Shown one piece after another: positions 18,017 through 26,596 of a stretch of DNA of 64,000 nt. Location of the stretch: the NCBI RefSeq assembly GCF_001605725.1, contig NZ_CP011530.1, forward strand, positions 1,364,001-1,428,000, given 5' to 3'. The stretch is from Mycobacteroides immunogenum (GTDB lineage Bacteria; Actinomycetota; Actinomycetes; Mycobacteriales; Mycobacteriaceae). How positions within the stretch are numbered: position 1 is the first letter of the stretch; every line of letters begins with the position of its first letter. The position numbers were made by a program, and so were the translations under genes. Under the pieces are notes generated by a model. The model searched no databases. It saw only the letters and a program-made list of their open reading frames with translations, and was not told the origin of the DNA.

Positions 18017-18910
18017 CTAGGTGCCTGCGGCCGGCCAGCCGGGGTCGGCAGGAAGTGTTGGGTAGTCATCTCTCGGATGCTCACCGAGCAGAAGGAAACG
18101 GCGCTTTTCGTAAGGGTCAGGCGCGGTATCTGCGCAGGTTCTTCTGTCGTTATCGAACTCATTCTGGGGCCATATGTTGGGTTCGGAACGGTAAAACTCT
18201 GTGCTCATGTGCAGGACGGTTCGGATTTTCCATCCACCGAATACATCGCGGCTGGGGCTGGGGTTAGTGCCTCGCTGCGGTTTGACCGTCGGGTCTGGTT
18301 CGGCCGGGGTCGGCGGGCGCAGGGTGATCAGCAGGGAAACAGTGCCGTCATACAAGGTGGGGAAGTCTGGCGACTTGGGGCGGGGCCAGTAGGAAGAGTA
18401 GGTATAGGTGCCGTTGGGCTGCCGAGTGGCGGTGGCGTAGTTCCGCTCGCAGAGCTTGACTACGTATCCGGAATGCATATTGCCCGACAGTGACACGATG
18501 TGTTCTTGCCAGGTGCCAACTATTGGGGTGGTGGTCTGGATTCCGTCGATGCTCAGTTGCGGGTCGCCAGCGAGCGGCGGTCGTACCGCGTTGTTGGGCC
18601 CTTCGGTATTGGGAGGCACTGCGCGCTCGAAGCCGGGGTAGTAGTACCGCGAATCGGCCATGAGGCCTGCGAGAACGTAGGACTCGCGGTAGGCGCGCAG
18701 GATGACGGCCGGACCGGTGGTCAGGTCGATGCCCGGTTCGGCAGTCCAGCGGATCCGCAGGTCTTGGGTCAGGCCGGTGAACGGAACCGGGGTTTGGTCG
18801 GCGGCACTATCGCGGTCCCAGAGGGTGCAGCCGGTGAGTGTCAATGTGACAGCCAACAGCATGCGGGCCACGGACCAGACACGGTTCCGTCCCTGCAGGT
18901 CGCGCGTCAT
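18017..18910 (-). CDS. Lipoprotein of the T7SS-like operon
   Basis: The 297-aa product has a basic N-terminus, a hydrophobic stretch (ARMLLAVTLTLTGC) and lipobox LTGC, so it is likely a lipoprotein. The mature part is Pro/Thr/Tyr-rich with no family I can name; conserved-looking stretches are YYYPGFERAVPP and YTYSSYWPRPKSPDFPTLYD. The ATG at 18910 overlaps the upstream stop (ATGA), indicating coupling to the 756-aa protein. In M. tuberculosis the large Rv2082 protein has a lipoprotein gene (lppJ, Rv2080) nearby, which may be the equivalent arrangement. Confidence 0.7.
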   Translation of the reverse strand: MTRDLQGRNRVWSVARMLLAVTLTLTGCTLWDRDSAADQTPVPFTGLTQDLRIRWTAEPGIDLTTGPAVILRAYRESYVLAGLMADSRYYYPGFERAVPPNTEGPNNAVRPPLAGDPQLSIDGIQTTTPIVGTWQEHIVSLSGNMHSGYVVKLCERNYATATRQPNGTYTYSSYWPRPKSPDFPTLYDGTVSLLITLRPPTPAEPDPTVKPQRGTNPSPSRDVFGGWKIRTVLHMSTEFYRSEPNIWPQNEFDNDRRTCADTAPDPYEKRRFLLLGEHPRDDYPTLPADPGWPAAGT

Positions 18911-21177
18911 GCCGGCCACTGCGCAACCATGTTGTAGGCAACTCTGATCGGATCGGCATTACCTGCTTCTCCGGGCACACCCTTCAGACCGTTATTCACC
19001 GCCGTGTGGTAATCGGACGCCCGCATCTGATGTCCGGGGTGCGCCTTGTTGATCTCGTCAAGTGTTCCTACCTTCATGGGGCCGCCTGGGTGCTCAGGAT
19101 CGGGTACCAGGAGGTCGCCGGGGATCTGGTTCGGCTGGAGTGTTCCGTTGGCCAAGTAGGCACTGAGAAGCAGATGCTGTGCGCTTTCCGGTGCCATGTC
19201 TACGCCGCTGGTCATACCGCCGTCGCCGACAGACCCGATGATGCTGGATTTGAGTGCGTTGGCCATCATGCCGAACTCGGGGCCTGCGAGTTTCACAAGC
19301 TTGGTACCGGCGTCATAGGCCTTGCTCTTAAGGTCGTGCAGAGCTTTCTCGTCTCCGTGTTGCTGGTTGTTGGCCGCCGTAAGTCCGGAATCGGCAAGGG
19401 CCTGGAACCTGCCCGCCTGATCGAGATCACCGATCGCACCACTACCGGAATTGTGCACGGAATCAGCGTAATGCTGGGTTGCCGTGATCGAGTCGTGGTA
19501 CAGCGCGCCATTGATCGTCTTTGCCGCTTCCGGGTCCGACGACAGGACGTTGAACACGTTCCTGGCTTCGACAAGGTTCCCCTTGCTGGTGTGGGCGTCG
19601 GTATCGAACGCGTCACCGAACCCCGGAAACTTGCCGAATATGTCCTCGGTGCCGCCCGCAATGGCTGCGGTGTACGGCGCGAGACCGTTTGCCATGCCCT
19701 GCATGAGGCCAGGGTTGTAGTCGCCGACGGAGGCGAATATACCCATGGGGTGTTTCGCAAGACCGGGGTGTTCGGAGAGGTAGCTGGCGTAGGCGCGGGC
19801 TGTCTCACCAGACGTCCGCGCATCTTCCAGAGAAACCCCGTCTCCCGGCACGGCTGATGTGCCGGTCCAGCTAAATAGGCTCCCCGCCGCTGTGCCGCGG
19901 TCGGGGAATACATGGCTGGTCAGATCGCCAAGGAATCGGTCGTTGCGCTGTCCGTCGGGTCCGGTCAACATGTCGTGCACAGCGATGTGGTCGCGGCTGG
20001 TCGCCTTGAAGATGTTCTGCAGTTCGGAATCGACGGGGCCCTTGAGTGAGTCGCCGTGCTGGTTTTCGTATTGCAGGATGTCGGCGCCACGTTGCAATAG
20101 TTTGTGGTCGAGGTCGGTGCCGCGCTGAAAGCCTGCGTCGCCGTCCATGATGACCTCGGACAAGCGGTTGAGGTTCCCTGCAGCGGCATCGATCTTCGCC
20201 TCCGGCCTGCTCGGGTTGAAAATGGTTGGGTCATCGCGGTGGTAGACGGGTGACTTGTCGTTCAGCAGATTCTGAACTGAGGTTGGCAATTCATTGAATC
20301 CGCCGGTCGCAAGTTTGTCTGTCGATCCTTGATCTCCGGGCCTTTCGGACTTGGCGAAGGCGTACTGGTTCGAGCCCATCATCTGAAGTGCATTGCCGAC
20401 GATGCTCTTGTTGTCGCCAAGTCGCCGCTCCGCCCGGTGGATGTCCTCGATAGACATGCCCTTCATTTGATCGTTCATCTGCCCGAGCACCAGCTGCTGG
20501 GAGCGCGTCAATTGCACGGGCCGGCCGGCGTCGCGGTCCTCGATCTGCTCTGGGCTCAAGGTGGATGCAGCCTGGACGCGCGCCTTTTCCTCGTCGGTGG
20601 CGGTTCCGGCCAGAACGTCGTGCACATCTTGTTGTGCTTGTTGCGGCGTTTCCTCGGAAAGCTGTTTCTGTGCCAGGGTGTGGCCGCCTGTGCCCTGGTC
20701 CAGGACGCGGGCCAGATCGTCATCCAACATCTCGCCACGCGCTATCAATCCGGTTACCCGGCTATGGAGGTCCTTGAGTTTGTTGATGATCTTCTGTATC
20801 TCATCAGGCTTCTTCCCCGTGATGTCCGGCGGAGTCACGGCGTTGGTCTTGGGATCGATCTCCACCTTCGGGGGCGCCTCAGCGTCAGCCAAGAACTTGC
20901 CGATGTCATCGGCCAACGCTTGCGAATCTCCGTAGGCCTTGTTGGCATGCATCGCGACATACATCGCTTCGAAACCAGCATTGTCGAATCGCGTGGCCGA
21001 CCGCTTCATCGCATCCTTGGCGGCATCACCGGCATCGCCCTGCCAGGTCGAAATGTCGACAATGGCTTGCACCTTGCCGGAGGCCTCCTGGCTGGCATCG
21101 CCACGTTTGGATGCCGCGTCGGCGAGCGCCTTGATATGCGGTGGCCACTTCTGTAGTTCGGCGAGTGTCATTCCCAT
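18907..21177 (-). CDS. Large helical T7SS effector-like protein (Rv2082-like)
   Basis: From ATG 21177 (ribosome site AGGGGGA) the protein has 756 aa; in-frame codons upstream lack a ribosome site. The N-terminus is WXG100-like: TLAELQKWPPHIKALADAA, then STWQGDAGDAAKDAMKRSA with a WQG turn. A charged helical region and a long all-helical body follow, with no signal or membrane segment. It resembles mycobacterial proteins annotated as TPR repeat region-containing (Rv2082 group). It is likely exported by an ESX system, guided by the adjacent EspC-like protein 10 bases upstream. A C-terminal enzymatic toxin motif is not evident. A shortened relative is encoded at 32396-33424. Confidence 0.75.
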   Translation of the reverse strand: MGMTLAELQKWPPHIKALADAASKRGDASQEASGKVQAIVDISTWQGDAGDAAKDAMKRSATRFDNAGFEAMYVAMHANKAYGDSQALADDIGKFLADAEAPPKVEIDPKTNAVTPPDITGKKPDEIQKIINKLKDLHSRVTGLIARGEMLDDDLARVLDQGTGGHTLAQKQLSEETPQQAQQDVHDVLAGTATDEEKARVQAASTLSPEQIEDRDAGRPVQLTRSQQLVLGQMNDQMKGMSIEDIHRAERRLGDNKSIVGNALQMMGSNQYAFAKSERPGDQGSTDKLATGGFNELPTSVQNLLNDKSPVYHRDDPTIFNPSRPEAKIDAAAGNLNRLSEVIMDGDAGFQRGTDLDHKLLQRGADILQYENQHGDSLKGPVDSELQNIFKATSRDHIAVHDMLTGPDGQRNDRFLGDLTSHVFPDRGTAAGSLFSWTGTSAVPGDGVSLEDARTSGETARAYASYLSEHPGLAKHPMGIFASVGDYNPGLMQGMANGLAPYTAAIAGGTEDIFGKFPGFGDAFDTDAHTSKGNLVEARNVFNVLSSDPEAAKTINGALYHDSITATQHYADSVHNSGSGAIGDLDQAGRFQALADSGLTAANNQQHGDEKALHDLKSKAYDAGTKLVKLAGPEFGMMANALKSSIIGSVGDGGMTSGVDMAPESAQHLLLSAYLANGTLQPNQIPGDLLVPDPEHPGGPMKVGTLDEINKAHPGHQMRASDYHTAVNNGLKGVPGEAGNADPIRVAYNMVAQWPA

Positions 21178-21187
21178 ACGAATCCCC

Positions 21188-21526
21188 CTAAACCTTGCCG
21201 TCCGGTCCGGTGCGCCTGATGAGATCGCGATTGGTGTCATCACGCGCCACGAACTTCTGGGCAGACGAGATGTGATGGTCGCCATGGCCGGTGAGGTCGG
21301 CGTGATGTGCTTCGGTTTCCTTCTCCCAGTCGGTGATGCGGCTGCTCAAGGCATTGGCCGAGCGTGCCGACCCGAATCCTGCCTGCGCGTCTTTCATCGC
21401 CCGGTGCGCGGCGTCGTGAGCTTCTTTGAGGTCGTCGGCGTGCTGGTGTAACTGCTTGCCGTGGCTCTGTAGTTCTGTGGGGTCCACATATAACGGATTG
21501 CCTGAAGGCCCCGAAACGCTCGGCAT
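21188..21526 (-). CDS. EspC-like / WXG100-type secretion partner
   Basis: 112 aa from ATG 21526, preceded by AAGGAG. The sequence forms a helix-turn-helix hairpin: LYVDPTELQSHGKQLHQHAD, a Gly-containing turn (AGFGSARSANAL) and a second helix. It ends FVARDDTNRDLIRRTGPDG. This matches the EspC/DUF2580-like T7SS target family rather than EsxA itself. It is first in the six-gene operon, which fits a chaperone or co-secreted partner of the 756-aa protein. The longer frame to 21622 is not supported. Confidence 0.75.
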   Translation of the reverse strand: MPSVSGPSGNPLYVDPTELQSHGKQLHQHADDLKEAHDAAHRAMKDAQAGFGSARSANALSSRITDWEKETEAHHADLTGHGDHHISSAQKFVARDDTNRDLIRRTGPDGKV

Positions 21527-21679
21527 GACTGGTTCTCCTTGTTGGACACAAACCCCTATGTAAATATCCGACGGCCTAGGGGGCGATTCGGTTCCAAGAT
21601 CTTCAAGATTTCCTGAAGCCACAGTTCGGGCGAGCTGCCGCCTGCATTCGACCGCTCCCGGACCCTTGACCGCACTAAC

Positions 21680-21706
21680 TTATCGCTGATAACTTAACGC
21701 CGTTAT
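21680..21706. promoter_or_regulatory. Overlapping palindromes, probable TetR operator
   Basis: TTATC-GCT-GATAA (21680-21692) is a perfect 13-bp palindrome. It overlaps a second inverted repeat, ATAAC-N8-GTTAT (21689-21706). Both lie 19 to 45 bases before the mmpL ATG, where a promoter is expected. The mmpL gene is followed by its own tetR, so autoregulation through this site is likely. Confidence 0.6.
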
Positions 21707-21724
21707 TCTCCGGCGGAAGGCGCG

Positions 21725-23938
21725 ATGATGCTCGAACGTTTGGCTCGATGGGTGATCGCGGCGCCCCGCCTCGTCCTCGGTGTGGCGCTGCTGATCGCGA
21801 TCGTGGCGGCGATCTTCGGTGTACCGGTCACCAAGCATCTTGCCGCCGGCGGTCAGCAGGATCCCAACTCCGAGTCCGCCTATGTCACAAAGGCTCTCAG
21901 AGAGAAGTTTGACATCAGCGACCAATCCCTGGTCTTCATGCTCACCAGTGACCATGGCGTGCAGAGTCCGCAGATGCGTTCCGTCGCAGCTGATCTAGCG
22001 CGCCAGCTCAAGGAATCCGGCGTGGTGATCAATCTGACCTCGGCGTGGACGGCGCCGCCGCAGGTGGCAGAGGGGCTGCTGGGCGCCGACGGTAAGTCCG
22101 GGCTGATCGTCGCCGGTCTGACCGGCGGCGAGAACGACGCGCAGAAGCACGCGGCAAAGCTCATCAAGTCTCTCGCCGTCGATCGCGACGGGGTATCGGT
22201 CAAGGCCGGTGGTGTCGCCACGCTCTACAACCAGATCGTGACGCAGTCCGAGAAGGACCTGCTGGTCATGGAATCGATCGCGATTCCGATCAGCTTCGTG
22301 GTGCTGGTGTGGATCTTCGGCGGTCTCTATGCGGCGCTCCTGCCGCTCGTCGTCGGAGTGTTCTCGATCGTCGGCGCCATGTCCATCCTGCGGGGACTCA
22401 CGTACGTCACCGATGTCTCGGTATTCGCGTTGAATCTTGCTGTCGCTATGGGATTGGCGCTCGCCATCGACTATTCGCTGCTGATCATCAGCCGTTATCG
22501 CGAGGAGGTGAATGCCGGCAAGCCGCGCGATGAAGCGCTGGTGTTGACCATGGCCACGGCAGGGCGGACCGTGCTGTTCTCGGCGTTGACGGTCGCTCTC
22601 GCGCTGGTCGCGCTGATCCTGTTCCCGATGTACTTCCTCAAATCCTTCGGATACGCCGGTGTGGCAGTCGTGTTCGTCGGTGCCATCGCGGCCCTGATCA
22701 TTGTTCCCGCAGTGGTCACCCTGCTCGGTGACCGTATTGATGCCCTCGACGTCCGGCGCCTGATTCGTAAGATCCTGCGCAGGCCGGAACCTGTCGCCAA
22801 GGATGTCACCGAAACCTTCTGGTACCGGACCACCAAAAAGGTTATGGCGCGCGCCATTCCGATCGCCATTGTCATTGTCACCGCATTGGTTGTGCTTGGC
22901 CTGCCGTTCCTTGACGGCAAGTTCGGCTTCCCGGATGACCGCGTGCTGCCCACGTCTGCCTCGGCGCACCAGGTTGGCAACGAGATGCGCCGCAACTTCA
23001 ACAACAACAGCTCCACCAACTTGTCAGTCATCGCAGAGGGCATCGGTGCGGTGCCGCCGAAGCAAATCGACGAGTACGCCGCCGACCTGTCAAATATCGA
23101 GGACGTCAAGGAGGTGGCCGCGCCCACCGGCGCTTTCATCCGGGGAATGAAGGTGGGACCACCGGCAAGTGCGACCGGAATCAAAAAAGACACAGCACTT
23201 TTCACGGTCCAGACGGCGGCCAAGCCCTATACGGAGGCGGCCGAGCGTCAGCTCGATGCCATCCATGCTCTTCCCGGTCCGGCCGACGTTTCGGTGAAGA
23301 TTGGTGGTGGGGCGCAACTGGATCGCGATGCCGTCGACGGGATTGTGCACAAACTGCCCTTGGTGCTGGCGATCATCGCGGTGGTCACCTTTGTCCTACT
23401 GTTCCTGCTCACCGGCTCGGTGGTGCTGCCGCTCAAGGCGCTGGTACTCAACGTGTTGTCCCTGACCGCCACCTTCGGTGCACTGATCTGGATATTCCAG
23501 GAGGGGCACCTCGGCGGGTTCGGCACCGAGGTCACCGGAACCATCGTGGCCACCATGCCGATGCTGCTGTTCTGCATAGCATTTGGATTGTCGATGGACT
23601 ACGAGGTGTTCCTCATCTCGCGCATCCGTGAGTACTGGATGGCCTCGGGCCGCACCCGGGCCGACAATGACGAGGCGGTGGCGCTCGGCGTGGCCCGCAC
23701 CGGACGGGTTGTCACCGCGGCGGCGCTGATCATGGCGATTGCCTTCGCGGCACTGATGGCCGCGCAGGTGTCCTTCATGCGCATGTTCGGCACCGGGCTC
23801 ACCATCGCCATCCTTGTCGACGCGACCATCATCCGGATGCTGTTGGTGCCGTCTTTCATGCGGATGCTCGGGCGCTTCAACTGGTGGGCACCCAAGCCGT
23901 TGGTCAAGCTGCACGAACGGATCGGATTCAGTGACTAA
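21725..23938 (+). CDS. MMPL family RND transporter
   Basis: 737 aa with the MmpL/RND plan: one N-terminal helix, a periplasmic loop, five helices, a second loop and six helices. The proton-relay motif is present as LALAIDYSLLIISRYREE and again as FGLSMDYEVFLISRIREYW. MmpL proteins export lipids, siderophores or drugs across the inner membrane. No MmpS partner is adjacent. The start ATG 21725 follows GGAAGG. The gene overlaps tetR by 8 bases, and the palindromic operator upstream points to repression by that TetR. The short C-terminus ends soon after the last helix, so it is of the smaller MmpL type. Confidence 0.88.
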   Translation: MMLERLARWVIAAPRLVLGVALLIAIVAAIFGVPVTKHLAAGGQQDPNSESAYVTKALREKFDISDQSLVFMLTSDHGVQSPQMRSVAADLARQLKESGVVINLTSAWTAPPQVAEGLLGADGKSGLIVAGLTGGENDAQKHAAKLIKSLAVDRDGVSVKAGGVATLYNQIVTQSEKDLLVMESIAIPISFVVLVWIFGGLYAALLPLVVGVFSIVGAMSILRGLTYVTDVSVFALNLAVAMGLALAIDYSLLIISRYREEVNAGKPRDEALVLTMATAGRTVLFSALTVALALVALILFPMYFLKSFGYAGVAVVFVGAIAALIIVPAVVTLLGDRIDALDVRRLIRKILRRPEPVAKDVTETFWYRTTKKVMARAIPIAIVIVTALVVLGLPFLDGKFGFPDDRVLPTSASAHQVGNEMRRNFNNNSSTNLSVIAEGIGAVPPKQIDEYAADLSNIEDVKEVAAPTGAFIRGMKVGPPASATGIKKDTALFTVQTAAKPYTEAAERQLDAIHALPGPADVSVKIGGGAQLDRDAVDGIVHKLPLVLAIIAVVTFVLLFLLTGSVVLPLKALVLNVLSLTATFGALIWIFQEGHLGGFGTEVTGTIVATMPMLLFCIAFGLSMDYEVFLISRIREYWMASGRTRADNDEAVALGVARTGRVVTAAALIMAIAFAALMAAQVSFMRMFGTGLTIAILVDATIIRMLLVPSFMRMLGRFNWWAPKPLVKLHERIGFSD

Positions 23939-24566
23939 GCGGCAGCGGTCCTCGCGCGGTTCCGGCGACCAGCTGCGCGATGAAATAATCGAGGCCGCAA
24001 TCGATCTTGTGCTGGGCACCCAGGAATTGCGTGCACCCTCCATTCGCGAGGTGGCACGCAAGATCGGTGTCACCCCGCCATCGATCTATCTGCATTTCGC
24101 CGACAAGGACGAGCTGATGGATGCCGTCTGCGGACAGTACTTTCAGCGGCTCAACGACAAGATGGTCCAGGCCGCCCGCGGTGACATCTCCGCGCTGGAA
24201 CGTCTCCATGCGCAGGGCATGGCCTATGTGCGTTTCGCCATCGCGACACCCTTGATGTACCGGCTGGCGACGGTCACCCAACCCGAGGGCGAACTCGACG
24301 AGACCATGGCCAGCGCCGCCTTCGATCACCTACACAACGGAGTCAAAGAGCTTGTCGCCGAGGGGATATACCCGGAAGGTGACACCGTGACCATGGCGTT
24401 GCAGCTGTGGGTGGCCGCCCACGGTATCGCGTCGATGCTCGTCACCAAGCCGCACCTGCCGTGGGGCGATGCCGAGGAATTCGCCAGCCAGGTGCTGCGT
24501 GCGGCCTGCCTGGGGCAAGCGGTCAGCGATGTCGACCTGACGGACGTGCTGCCGCGTCAGAAGTAG
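23931..24566 (+). CDS. TetR/AcrR family transcriptional regulator
   Basis: 211 aa from GTG 23931. The N-terminal HTH is clear: APSIREVARKIGVTPPSIYL followed by HFADKDELMDAV. The C-terminal ligand domain resembles TetR_C groups with LHNGVKELVAEG. The start overlaps the mmpL stop, so it is made from the same mRNA and probably represses its own operon through 21680-21706. Its 3' end overlaps the convergent NTF2-like gene by 10 bases. The inducer is unknown; a substrate of the MmpL pump is the usual case. Confidence 0.9.
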   Translation: MTKRQRSSRGSGDQLRDEIIEAAIDLVLGTQELRAPSIREVARKIGVTPPSIYLHFADKDELMDAVCGQYFQRLNDKMVQAARGDISALERLHAQGMAYVRFAIATPLMYRLATVTQPEGELDETMASAAFDHLHNGVKELVAEGIYPEGDTVTMALQLWVAAHGIASMLVTKPHLPWGDAEEFASQVLRAACLGQAVSDVDLTDVLPRQK

Positions 24567-25369
24567 AGCTGTGCCGAGGCCAACGTGCCCGGCGCCGCGG
24601 AATTGTCGGAGAACTCGAACAGCCCGACGCCGCGGCGGCCATCCAGGCTTATCGTGGCCGATACTGAGGAGCCCGCCGCCAGCAGCTTATTAACGCCCAA
24701 AGAGCTTGCTCCGGAGGCGAACTCGGCCAGCGAAGACTCGCAGACCCCGTCCAGGGAGAGCACGGCGTCGGCGGAGAGCAGGGTGGTGACCGTCGAAACA
24801 TCGCGGGCTCCCAACGCCGCCGCCAGCTCCTGGACGCGCTGTTTACCGGTGTCATGCACGCCCTTGAGCCCGCGCATGAATCCCAGCACGCCGTTGAGCC
24901 CCTGGTTCTTGAGCAGCTGCGGCCCCAGCTTGGCGCTGGCCAGCAGGCCGTCACCGCCCGCACCCAGCAGCTGGCCGATCATGGCGCGCAGTTCCCAGTA
25001 GGCGAACAGGCGGTCGATCTTCAGGGACGAGGCCGGACCGTCTTCGACGACGTCATAGCGCAGATGCATGGGGATATGCATGGTGACGCCGGTGGACATG
25101 GTGGTGTGAATGGTCAGATCACGCAGCACCGACATGCCGGCAACCACATCGTTTTCGACTTCGAAGACGATGGTGTTGGGCGCGATGAAGGTGTCGTAGA
25201 ACTTGCCGATGGCGGCTTCGCCGATATGCGGCCGCGAACCCACCGGGTCATTCACCTGTCCGTAGGTGGCGAACAGGCCGACCCAGGTGTCCTTGTCATG
25301 AGCACCGACAGCTGCTGGCGACGCTTGAACAGTCGCCAGCAGCTCATCGGCAAAGGGTGCGCTGGACAC
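24557..25369 (-). CDS. Two-domain NTF2-like (SnoaL/ketosteroid isomerase-like) protein
   Basis: 270 aa. The N-terminal half (HDKDTWVGLFATYGQVNDPV ... HIGEAAIGKFYDTFIAPNTI) is a typical SnoaL/limonene-epoxide hydrolase-like cone. The C-terminal half from about residue 170 starts a second similar fold (KQRVQELAAALGARDVSTVT). No signal peptide is present. These folds bind hydrophobic ligands or catalyse isomerisation or hydrolysis; no specific substrate can be given. It lies 18 bases downstream of tpx on the same strand and converges on tetR. Confidence 0.75.
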   Translation of the reverse strand: MSSAPFADELLATVQASPAAVGAHDKDTWVGLFATYGQVNDPVGSRPHIGEAAIGKFYDTFIAPNTIVFEVENDVVAGMSVLRDLTIHTTMSTGVTMHIPMHLRYDVVEDGPASSLKIDRLFAYWELRAMIGQLLGAGGDGLLASAKLGPQLLKNQGLNGVLGFMRGLKGVHDTGKQRVQELAAALGARDVSTVTTLLSADAVLSLDGVCESSLAEFASGASSLGVNKLLAAGSSVSATISLDGRRGVGLFEFSDNSAAPGTLASAQLYF

Positions 25370-25387
25370 GGGTTTCTCAAAAACCGA

Positions 25388-25882
25388 TCAGGACAGTGAT
25401 CCGAGCACCGCGTCGTAGTCGGGTTCCTGGGCGATCTCCGGCACCAGCTCGGTGTAGGCGACGTTGCCGTCGGCACCGATCACGACGATGGCGCGGCCCA
25501 GCAATCCGGTCATCGGGCCGTCGGCGATGGTGACACCGAAGTCCTCGCCGAACGAGCTGCGGAACGCCGAGGCGGTGCCCACGTTCTCGATGCCCTCGGT
25601 GCCGCAGAAGCGCTTCTGGGCAAACGGCAGGTCCTTGGACACACACAGCACCGGCGCGCCCGCCTCGGCGGCACGCTGATTGAAGGTGCGCACGCTGGCC
25701 TGGCAGACGGGGGTGTCGATCGAGGGAAAGATGTTGAGGATCACCGGCTTATCCCGGTACTGATCGCTGGTGACGGGGCCGAGATCGGCGCCTACCAGCT
25801 CAAATGCCGGGGCAGGAGAGCCGACAGCGGGAAGCTCGCCGACCGTGTTGATGGGGTTTCCGCGCAACGTGATCTGTGCCAT
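25388..25882 (-). CDS. tpx: Thiol peroxidase Tpx (atypical 2-Cys peroxiredoxin)
   Basis: 164 aa. The peroxidatic Cys60 lies in FPSIDTPVC and the resolving Cys93 in FAQKRFCGTEG. A third Cys is at residue 80. This is the same three-cysteine layout as M. tuberculosis Tpx (Rv1932). The enzyme reduces H2O2 and organic hydroperoxides using thioredoxin. The ATG at 25882 begins MAQITLRGNP, the usual Tpx start; the long frame upstream is antisense to a methyltransferase gene and is rejected. It is probably co-transcribed with the NTF2-like gene downstream. Confidence 0.95.
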   Translation of the reverse strand: MAQITLRGNPINTVGELPAVGSPAPAFELVGADLGPVTSDQYRDKPVILNIFPSIDTPVCQASVRTFNQRAAEAGAPVLCVSKDLPFAQKRFCGTEGIENVGTASAFRSSFGEDFGVTIADGPMTGLLGRAIVVIGADGNVAYTELVPEIAQEPDYDAVLGSLS

Positions 25883-25939
25883 GGCCCCAGTGTTCCAGAG
25901 TTCGGGTGCGGATTGCATCAGCGGGGCTAGGTTGGTGGC

Positions 25940-26584
25940 ATGACGACGCCCGTCAGCTTTGACAACAGGTTCTTCTCCGCAACGTGGTCGGCCATCGCGC
26001 GCCGTGAGCCTCGTGAGATCAAGGAGCTGCGCGCCGAGAATCTGCGCGGCCTGACAGGCCGCGTCTTGGAGGTGGGGGCGGGGACCGGTTCGAACTTCCC
26101 GCTGTACCCGAACACCGTCACCTCGGTGACGGCGCTGGAACCCGAGTCCCGGTTGCGTCCGCAAGCCGAGGACGCCGCCGCGGGTGCCGCGATCCCGGTG
26201 ACCGTGATCGCGGGCGTCTTCGAGGATCTGACGGTGACCGACACGGACCAGTTTGACGCGGTGGTGTGCTCGCTGGTGCTGTGCTCGGTGAGCGACCCAG
26301 ATCGCGCCGCGGCTCAGGCGTTCGAGGTACTCAAGCCCGGGGGCGAGATGCGTTTCTTCGAGCACGTGGCCCATGGCGGTGCCCTCGGCCTGGTCCAGCG
26401 TGCGGTGGACGTGACGTTCTGGCCCAGACTGTTCGGGAACTGCCACACGCACCGGGACACGCTGGCCGCGATCGAGCGGGCCGGGTTCGAGATCGAGGGG
26501 CATCGTGACGACTGGCTGAAGGTGATGGGTATCCCGATGCCGTCCTCGTCGATCGTGATTGGGCGTGCGGTCAAGCCTGCTTAG
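25940..26584 (+). CDS. Class I SAM-dependent methyltransferase (Methyltransf_11)
   Basis: 214 aa with motif I VLEVGAGTGSNFPLY, an acidic end of strand 2 (VTALEPESRLRP), motif II-like QFDAVVCSLVLCSV and LKPGGEMRFFEHVA. This is the UbiE/phospholipid-methyltransferase-like subgroup. The acceptor is unknown. It diverges from tpx (58 bases between starts) and converges on the LCMT-type gene 12 bases away. Confidence 0.88.
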   Translation: MTTPVSFDNRFFSATWSAIARREPREIKELRAENLRGLTGRVLEVGAGTGSNFPLYPNTVTSVTALEPESRLRPQAEDAAAGAAIPVTVIAGVFEDLTVTDTDQFDAVVCSLVLCSVSDPDRAAAQAFEVLKPGGEMRFFEHVAHGGALGLVQRAVDVTFWPRLFGNCHTHRDTLAAIERAGFEIEGHRDDWLKVMGIPMPSSSIVIGRAVKPA

Positions 26585-26596
26585 AGAACCTGTCTA

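Noticed and set aside
25883..26503. N-terminal extension of tpx by about 200 codons
   Set aside because: Tpx begins at MAQITLRGNP; the extension is antisense to a methyltransferase gene.
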